From positions 1-46,148 of the forward strand of contig JAXHMM010000001.1 of the NCBI GenBank assembly GCA_034521445.1: a stretch of 46,148 nucleotides of DNA, read 5' to 3'. This document shows positions 41,392 through 46,148 of the stretch, piece after piece. This DNA comes from Balneolaceae bacterium (lineage in GTDB: Bacteria > Bacteroidota > Rhodothermia > Balneolales > Balneolaceae). Made by a program: the position numbers and the translations under genes. Numbering within the stretch: position 1 is the stretch's first letter; every line of letters begins with the position of its first letter. The notes beneath the pieces were generated by a model. The model searched no databases. It was given only the letters and a program-made list of their open reading frames with translations, and was not told the DNA's origin.

Positions 41392-41583
41392 CACCCGCCT
41401 GAGTTGCGGCCGTTGACAAGCCGGGAATGATCCCTGGCATCCCGTTGCAGCCGTTGATCCCTGTTGATCTTGTTAGACCCTACTATTTACCATTTAATTG
41501 GTGATAAATCAATCGGCGGGCCGAACAGGGCATAATAGGGGCGGCCGGGCCGGGATGAAACCGGCATATTGCGGCCTATCAGG

Positions 41584-41616
41584 TTTGCGATGTTCCGTCC
41601 GCCGAATGTATATTTA
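41584..41616 (+). promoter_or_regulatory. -33/-7 promoter of the SRP RNA
   Basis: TTTG (41584-41587), a 21-nt spacer and TATATTTA (41609-41616) match the FCB promoter with one mismatch. The RNA start at about 41625 is 8 nt downstream. The 190 nt between tRNA-Ala and this site hold nothing I can support. Confidence 0.6.
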
Positions 41617-41624
41617 CAGTCTTT

Positions 41625-41730
41625 GAGGGTAAGCCCTACGCAGCCAGCTCCCTCTGAACTCCGTCAGGACCGGAAGGTAGCAGCGGTAAGAGGTCGCAGC
41701 GGCGTGATGTAGGTAGCTTACCCTCTCTTT
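41625..41730 (+). ncRNA. ffs: 4.5S signal recognition particle RNA
   Basis: A small SRP RNA of about 100 nt. The ends pair as GAGGGTAAGC (41625-41634) with GCTTACCCTC (41716-41725). The apical domain carries the conserved GTCAGGACCGGAAGGTAGCA segment around 41660-41695, the Ffh-binding tetraloop and internal loop. A T-tract directly follows and serves as terminator. Ffh is not in the window. Confidence 0.95.
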
Positions 41731-41783
41731 TTTTTAGGTATTCCCCCACACGGCCTGTCTCCATTTTTAGCCGTTATATACGC

Positions 41784-42740
41784 TCAGCTGATCTTCGAGG
41801 CTATATCCTCTGCAATGTGTTCGGCGTGCACCCGCGAGTTTTCGATAAACAGGCTGCTGGTGTCCATGCCGCCGCAGACCACCCCCGCCACATAGACGCC
41901 GTGGCGCGTGGTCTCCAGGCTGGCGTCATCGAATCGCGGCATGCGCTTTTGGTCCTCCGTCAACTCGATACCCAAGCGGTGCATGAGCTCGTAGTTGGGT
42001 TTGTAGCCCGTCATGGCCAGTACGAAGTCGTTGGGTATGACTTTTTCGCCGTCCGGTGTTTCCAGTACCACCTCGCCGGGACGAATTTCGCGCACTTCCG
42101 TATTGAAATAGCCGGTGATTTCTCCCTCGGCAATGCGGTTTTCGATGGCCGGCTTCACCCAGTACTTGACCGACTCCTTGAGGGCATCGCTTCGTACGGC
42201 CATGCTTACCTGGGCGTTGGCGTGCCAGGTTTCCAGGGCGGCGTCCACCGCGGAATTCCCTCCGCCGATGACCAGCACCTTCTGCCAGGCGTAGGCGTGG
42301 GCTTCGTCGTAGTAGTGCTTAACTTTGGGCAGCTCCTCGCCCGGCACGCCCATCATGCGCGGCACGTCGTAGAAACCGGTGGCGGCCACCACCTTGTCGG
42401 CTTTGTAGCGGTCCTTGTCGGTCTGCACCGTAAAGGCGCCGTCCGTGCCCTCAATGGATTGAACTTCCTCGTAGAGGTTGACCGGCAGTTCGTGGTGTTC
42501 GGCCGCCCGGCGGTAGTATTCCAGGGCCTCGCGGCGCGTGGGCTTCGGGCCGTGGGAGATGAAGGGCACCCCGCCGATCTCCAGCCGGTCGGAGGTGGAG
42601 AAAAAGGTCATGTCTTTGGGGTAGTTGAAGATGCTGTTGACCAGGCAGCCGCGTTCGATGATACGCAGGGGGATGCCCCGCTGTTTGAGGGCGATGCCGG
42701 TGGCCAGGCCTATGGGACCGGCGCCGATGATGATGACCAT
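41784..42740 (-). CDS. YpdA/BdrA-like bacillithiol disulfide reductase
   Basis: A 318-aa FAD/NAD(P)H-dependent oxidoreductase. The N-terminal FAD site is MVIIIGAGPIGLATGIAL; the NADPH site is VLVIGGGNSAVDAALE at about residues 150-165; and VYVAGVVCGGMDTSSLFIEN closes the FAD domain. It lacks the CxxC pair of thioredoxin reductase and matches YpdA in length and layout, including the Cys in the C-terminal VVCGG segment. YpdA reduces oxidised bacillithiol, a low-molecular-weight thiol used by several FCB bacteria. This role is inferred from the family. The gene stands alone; no bshABC is nearby. Confidence 0.82.
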   Translation of the reverse strand: MVIIIGAGPIGLATGIALKQRGIPLRIIERGCLVNSIFNYPKDMTFFSTSDRLEIGGVPFISHGPKPTRREALEYYRRAAEHHELPVNLYEEVQSIEGTDGAFTVQTDKDRYKADKVVAATGFYDVPRMMGVPGEELPKVKHYYDEAHAYAWQKVLVIGGGNSAVDAALETWHANAQVSMAVRSDALKESVKYWVKPAIENRIAEGEITGYFNTEVREIRPGEVVLETPDGEKVIPNDFVLAMTGYKPNYELMHRLGIELTEDQKRMPRFDDASLETTRHGVYVAGVVCGGMDTSSLFIENSRVHAEHIAEDIASKIS

Positions 42741-42825
42741 GGAGGCTCAGATTGAGGTGAGAATGTTACGGGAGGGCAAAGATACAAAAAGGCCGGCAAG
42801 TCGGCAGCCTGTGCGGGGAGACCCG

Positions 42826-43776
42826 TTACAGCCGCCCGGCCAGGAAGCGCAGGAGCGTATGGCTGAGCCAGTTCCCGTACTTCCCGCGAAAGCCCACGTG
42901 GCCCCCGCTGTCCGTCAGCAGGTAATCCAGATCGGGGTTGGCCAGGATCTTCTGCATGGGCAGGGCCTCTACGGGACAGATGGGGTCCTCGCGGGAGTGT
43001 ACCAGCAGGCTGGGCGTGCGGATGTCCTCCAAAAAACGGCGCGCCGAGCAGGTATAGTAGTAATCCTCGGCCCCGTTAAAACCGTGCACGGGGGCGGTGA
43101 CCTTGTGGTCGAAGCCGTAGAGAGTGGTGCCCTCAAAGGAGGGCAGCTCGGGATGATGTTCCCGCTTGCGCGCCAGTTTCTGACGGAGCGTGCGGAGGAA
43201 GAGTTGTTCGTAGAGGCGGTTGAATCCGCGCGAGAGGGCCAGTGACCCCAGCTTCAGGTCGTAGGGAGCTGAGACCGCCGCGGCGGCGTAAAGGGGCGTC
43301 TCCCCGCCTTCCTCTCCCAGGTATTTCAGCAGGGCGTTGGCGCCCAGGGAAAAGCCCACGGCGGTCAGGCGGCGCCCCGGGAAGTGCCGATCCGCCCATT
43401 CGAAAACGGTGCGGTAGTCGTCGGTCTCCCCGGAGTGGTAAAAGCGCGGGCGGCGGTTCATCCGGCTGCCGCAGCTCCGGAAGTTTACCGCACACGCCGC
43501 AAACCCTTCCGTCGCGAGCGCCCGCATCATGGAGGCCATGTAGTAGCGGTCGGAGGAGCCCTCCAGCCCGTGGAAGAGCACCACGCAGGGCCCCTCGTTC
43601 TCCTCCCCCGCCAGGTCCAGTTCCAGAAAATCGTCGTCGGGCGTGGGGATCTCCACACGCCGATGGGGAGGCTTGCTGGTGTCGCCCAGCAGGGAGGAGG
43701 CGATGGTCTGGGCGTGTCCCCCGCGGCACCATGCCGCAGGACGGAAGGGGACGGGGTCTCGGAGGGAGCTCTGCAT
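42826..43776 (-). CDS. YheT-family alpha/beta hydrolase
   Basis: A 316-aa alpha/beta hydrolase of the YheT/EMB8 group. The signature near the N-terminus is WCRGGHAQTIASSLLG. LFHGLEGSSDRYYMASM follows, the nucleophile elbow is GFSLGANALLKYLGE, and the acid and histidine of the triad are in SREDPICP and GGHVGF near the C-terminus. Substrate unknown, probably lipid or ester. It lies 85 nt from the reductase on the same strand, without a visible promoter between. Confidence 0.85.
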   Translation of the reverse strand: MQSSLRDPVPFRPAAWCRGGHAQTIASSLLGDTSKPPHRRVEIPTPDDDFLELDLAGEENEGPCVVLFHGLEGSSDRYYMASMMRALATEGFAACAVNFRSCGSRMNRRPRFYHSGETDDYRTVFEWADRHFPGRRLTAVGFSLGANALLKYLGEEGGETPLYAAAAVSAPYDLKLGSLALSRGFNRLYEQLFLRTLRQKLARKREHHPELPSFEGTTLYGFDHKVTAPVHGFNGAEDYYYTCSARRFLEDIRTPSLLVHSREDPICPVEALPMQKILANPDLDYLLTDSGGHVGFRGKYGNWLSHTLLRFLAGRL

Positions 43777-43876
43777 GCGTCAGGTTGAGGCTGTGGACGG
43801 TCGTGCGACGCCGGGGCGCCAGATTAAATTGCTGTTACGAATGCGGTAAAAAATAAACTATCTGGACATAAGTCTG

Positions 43877-43884
43877 TATCTTTG
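43877..43884 (+). promoter_or_regulatory. -7 element (TATCTTTG) of the thioesterase-ppx operon
   Basis: TATCTTTG matches TAnnTTTG at every fixed position, 37 nt before the thioesterase ATG. No clear TTTG is found at the -33 distance. Confidence 0.45.
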
Positions 43885-43921
43885 GACGAAATCCCAACAG
43901 AGAAGAGCTGCAGACCTGACG

Positions 43922-44470
43922 ATGACCCACCGATTCGACGACACCGAGCCCGTACAGACCGATTCCAACAAGAAAACCGTATCGGCTTCGCGCGTACGCA
44001 TGAATGAACTGGTCATGCCCAACGACACCAATCCCCTGGGCAACCTGATGGGGGGACGTCTGCTGCAGTGGATGGACATCTGTTCGGCCATATCCGCCCA
44101 GCGCCACTGCAACCGCAACGTGGTGACGGTGTCGGTGGACAACGTGGAGTTCAAGAACGCCATCAAACTGGGCGAGGTGGTGGTGATCGAGGCCGAGGTG
44201 ACCCGCGCCTTCACCACCTCCATGGAGGTGGCCATGCAGGTCTGGTCGGAGAACCTGCGAACCGGCGACAGGGAACTCTGCACCACTTCGTTTTATACCT
44301 TTGTATCGGTGGACGCCGACGGCAAGCCGGTGCCCGTACCCGGTATCATCCCCGAAAGCGACTTCGAAAAGGAGCGGCATGAGCAGGCCGCCGAACGCCG
44401 CGAGATGCGACTGAAGATCTCCCGGCAGAATCTCGAGGCCCACCGCAGGAATAAAAACCGCGAATCATGA
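43922..44470 (+). CDS. Acyl-CoA thioesterase, hotdog fold (YciA/BFIT type)
   Basis: A 182-aa single-hotdog thioesterase that hydrolyses acyl-CoA. Residues about 24-140 form the hotdog domain: NELVMPNDTNPLGNLMGGRL with the conserved N and GG, MDICSAISAQRHCNRNVVTV with the catalytic Asp helix, and VDNVEFKNAIKLGEVVVIEA. The C-terminal 40 residues are a charged helix (RREMRLKISRQNLEAHRRNK). The stop overlaps the ppx start by 4 nt (ATGA), so the pair is coupled. Confidence 0.88.
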   Translation: MTHRFDDTEPVQTDSNKKTVSASRVRMNELVMPNDTNPLGNLMGGRLLQWMDICSAISAQRHCNRNVVTVSVDNVEFKNAIKLGEVVVIEAEVTRAFTTSMEVAMQVWSENLRTGDRELCTTSFYTFVSVDADGKPVPVPGIIPESDFEKERHEQAAERREMRLKISRQNLEAHRRNKNRES

Positions 44471-46116
44471 GTTCTGTGCCCCCAAAGGCCTCCCCCAGCA
44501 ATGGGGTGCCCGCCAAGCGTATCGCGGCCATCGACCTGGGCACCAACTCCTTCCACACGGTCATCGTAGATATCTATCCCGACCGGAGTTTCCGGACGGT
44601 GGACAAGCTCAAGGAGATGGTAAACCTGGCCGGGAAGGGCATGCAGCGCCGCCTGGGCGCGGAGGCCATGGAGCGGGGCCTTTCGGCCCTGCGCAAGATC
44701 AGGATGCTCTGCGACAGCCTGGGCGTTGAAGACATTCTGGCCTACGCCACCAGCGCCATCCGGGAGGCGGAGGACGGCGGGGAGTTCATCCAGCGGATGA
44801 TCGACGAGATCGGTATCAAGGCCCACGCCATCTCCGGCATGATGGAGGCGCGCCTGATCGCAAGGGCGGTGATGCACGCGGTCACCCTGGATGAGGAGCC
44901 CGTGCTGATGGCCGATATCGGGGGAGGCAGCGTGGAGCTGACGGTGGCCGGACGCGACCGCTTCCATCATGCCTGCAGCCTCAAGATCGGGGTGGCGCGC
45001 ATGGCGGCGGAATATGTGGCGTCAGACCCCCTTTCCAAGGGGGAGATCAAAAAGCTGCGGGCGCGCTACCGAAGGGAGCTGGAGCCCATGGCCGAGGTAA
45101 TGGAGAAGCACCCCGTCCGCACGCTTATTGGTACCTCGGGCACCATGGAAAACATCGCCCTGATGATCGCTGCACGAAAAGACCTCAACGCCTCCCTCAC
45201 CCTCAACGAACTGGAGTTCAGACAAAAGGATTACCGCGACTTCTATCGCGAGTTTATTAACATGGACCGCAGGGAGCGTCTCACGCAGAAGGGACTGGAG
45301 GAGAAGAGGGTGGACATCATCGCGCCCGGCGTGGTGTTGCTGGACCACCTGATCCGTTCGTTCGGCATCGACAGGATCAAGATTTCCGAGTTTGCCCTGC
45401 GTGAGGGGATGATTCTCCACTACATCGACAAGCAGAAGGAACAGCTCGACATGGAACTGAAGATCAGCAGGGAGATCGGCCCCGATCCGCGCCGGCGCAG
45501 CGTGCACGAGCTGCTGCGCAAATGCGACTGGCACGAAAGCCACTCACGGCACGTGACCGACCTTGCGCTGCAGCTCTTCGACGCCCTGCAGCAGGAGCTG
45601 AAGCTGCCGGAAGGCGACCGCGAGCTGCTGGAATACGCTTCCCTCATGCACGACATCGGCTATTACATTTCCCACCGCAAGCACCACAAACACGCCCTCT
45701 ACCTGATCCGTAACGCCGACCTGAAGGGCTTCCGCGAAGACGAGATCAATCTCATGGCCAACGTGGCCCGCTACCACCGCCGCTCCACGCCCAAAAAGCG
45801 GCACAAGCGTTTCCGGAAGCTGGACAAGCCGCTAAAATCAAGAGTGCGCAGGCTCTCGGCCCTGCTGCGGGTGGCCGACGGGCTGGACCGCAGCCACTAT
45901 CAGAACGTGCGTAGGCTGGAAATTGAAAGGGACGAGGAGCGTCTTCGTCTGCTCATCACCACCGAAGGCGACCCGGAGCTGGAAATCTGGGGCGCCATGC
46001 GCAAGCGCCACCTCTTTGAGGAGGTCACCGGTTGCCGCCTGGAGATTCACCGGCTGCGCGGGGGCGAGGTGGTTGAAACCGAGCAGCCCGACCCTTTCCC
46101 CGAGTACAAGTCCTAG
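44467..46116 (+). CDS. Ppx/GppA phosphatase with HD-like C-terminal domain
   Basis: A 549-aa protein of the exopolyphosphatase / pppGpp phosphatase family. Residues about 15-320 are the actin-like Ppx/GppA core: AIDLGTNSFHTVIVDIYP (phosphate loop 1), YATSAIREAEDG and MADIGGGSVELTV (phosphate loop 2). Residues about 335-500 form the HD-type domain with YASLMHDIGYYISHRKHHKH. Length and layout fit E. coli Ppx/GppA. It degrades polyphosphate or converts pppGpp, linking the locus to stress physiology. It is translationally coupled to the thioesterase. An ATG directly after its stop (46117) may open another gene, but only 10 codons are visible. Confidence 0.9.
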   Translation: MSSVPPKASPSNGVPAKRIAAIDLGTNSFHTVIVDIYPDRSFRTVDKLKEMVNLAGKGMQRRLGAEAMERGLSALRKIRMLCDSLGVEDILAYATSAIREAEDGGEFIQRMIDEIGIKAHAISGMMEARLIARAVMHAVTLDEEPVLMADIGGGSVELTVAGRDRFHHACSLKIGVARMAAEYVASDPLSKGEIKKLRARYRRELEPMAEVMEKHPVRTLIGTSGTMENIALMIAARKDLNASLTLNELEFRQKDYRDFYREFINMDRRERLTQKGLEEKRVDIIAPGVVLLDHLIRSFGIDRIKISEFALREGMILHYIDKQKEQLDMELKISREIGPDPRRRSVHELLRKCDWHESHSRHVTDLALQLFDALQQELKLPEGDRELLEYASLMHDIGYYISHRKHHKHALYLIRNADLKGFREDEINLMANVARYHRRSTPKKRHKRFRKLDKPLKSRVRRLSALLRVADGLDRSHYQNVRRLEIERDEERLRLLITTEGDPELEIWGAMRKRHLFEEVTGCRLEIHRLRGGEVVETEQPDPFPEYKS

Positions 46117-46148
46117 ATGTCTCCGGCCGATGGCGGCATTTCCCGTTC

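Overview
The window is a high-GC, gene-dense chromosomal segment from a flagellated bacterium of the Bacteroidota/Balneolota/Rhodothermota side of the FCB group. Supporting signs are a DUF4293 protein starting MIQRIQ, a DUF5686/CarboxypepD_reg-like outer-membrane protein, an OmpA protein with thrombospondin type 3 repeats, a YpdA/BdrA-type bacillithiol disulfide reductase, and promoters of the FCB -33/-7 type (TTTG and TAnnTTTG), best seen at the SRP RNA. No species is claimed. No integrase, transposase, CRISPR array or prophage gene is visible.

Layout. 1-3612 (+): 3' end of flgK, flgL and a TPR protein whose N-terminus looks like a decayed family-2 glycosyltransferase. 3635-5062 (-): a sigma54-dependent NtrC-type response regulator. 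5224-7840 (-): fliS, fliD, a FliT-like chaperone and a FlgM-like protein in one operon. 7946-13778 (-): six flagellin genes, five in one operon closed by a strong terminator and a sixth with its own promoter. 14216-15469 (+): a histidine kinase. 15477-15932 (-): an unknown gene behind a sigma28-type promoter. 16066-17572 (+): pyrR-pyrB, facing an EamA transporter. 18641-24987: a TetR remnant followed by a TolC/MFP/RND efflux operon. 25075-26399: DUF4293 and a second EamA transporter. 26668-28194: an MltF-like lytic transglycosylase. 28181-30710 (-): a STAS/HATPase/PP2C partner-switching operon. 31103-36484: hydrolase, SPOR lipoprotein, GlsB/YeaQ-type protein, ECF sigma factor with a membrane partner, and an ALDH-SDR pair. 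36515-37312: a truncated membrane protein divergent from an Fe-S Rrf2 regulator with a palindrome inside its promoter. Then tRNA-Arg, DUF5686 protein, OmpA/TSP3 protein, tRNA-Ala, 4.5S SRP RNA, YpdA-like reductase, YheT-like hydrolase, acyl-CoA thioesterase and a Ppx/GppA-HD protein.

How it works together. The first 16 kb form a late flagellar regulon. Five sites fit TAAG-N16/17-CGATAA, the sigma28 (FliA) pattern. Four lie just upstream of genes: the five-flagellin operon, the sixth flagellin, fliS-fliD-fliT-flgM, and the unknown 151-aa gene. The fifth lies inside the fliT-like gene. A FlgM-like anti-sigma factor at the end of one of these operons would close a feedback loop. The flagellins are mosaics sharing long identical tracts and differ in ribosome-binding-site strength.

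All calls come from reading the sequence and its translations. No database search, alignment program or folding program was run.
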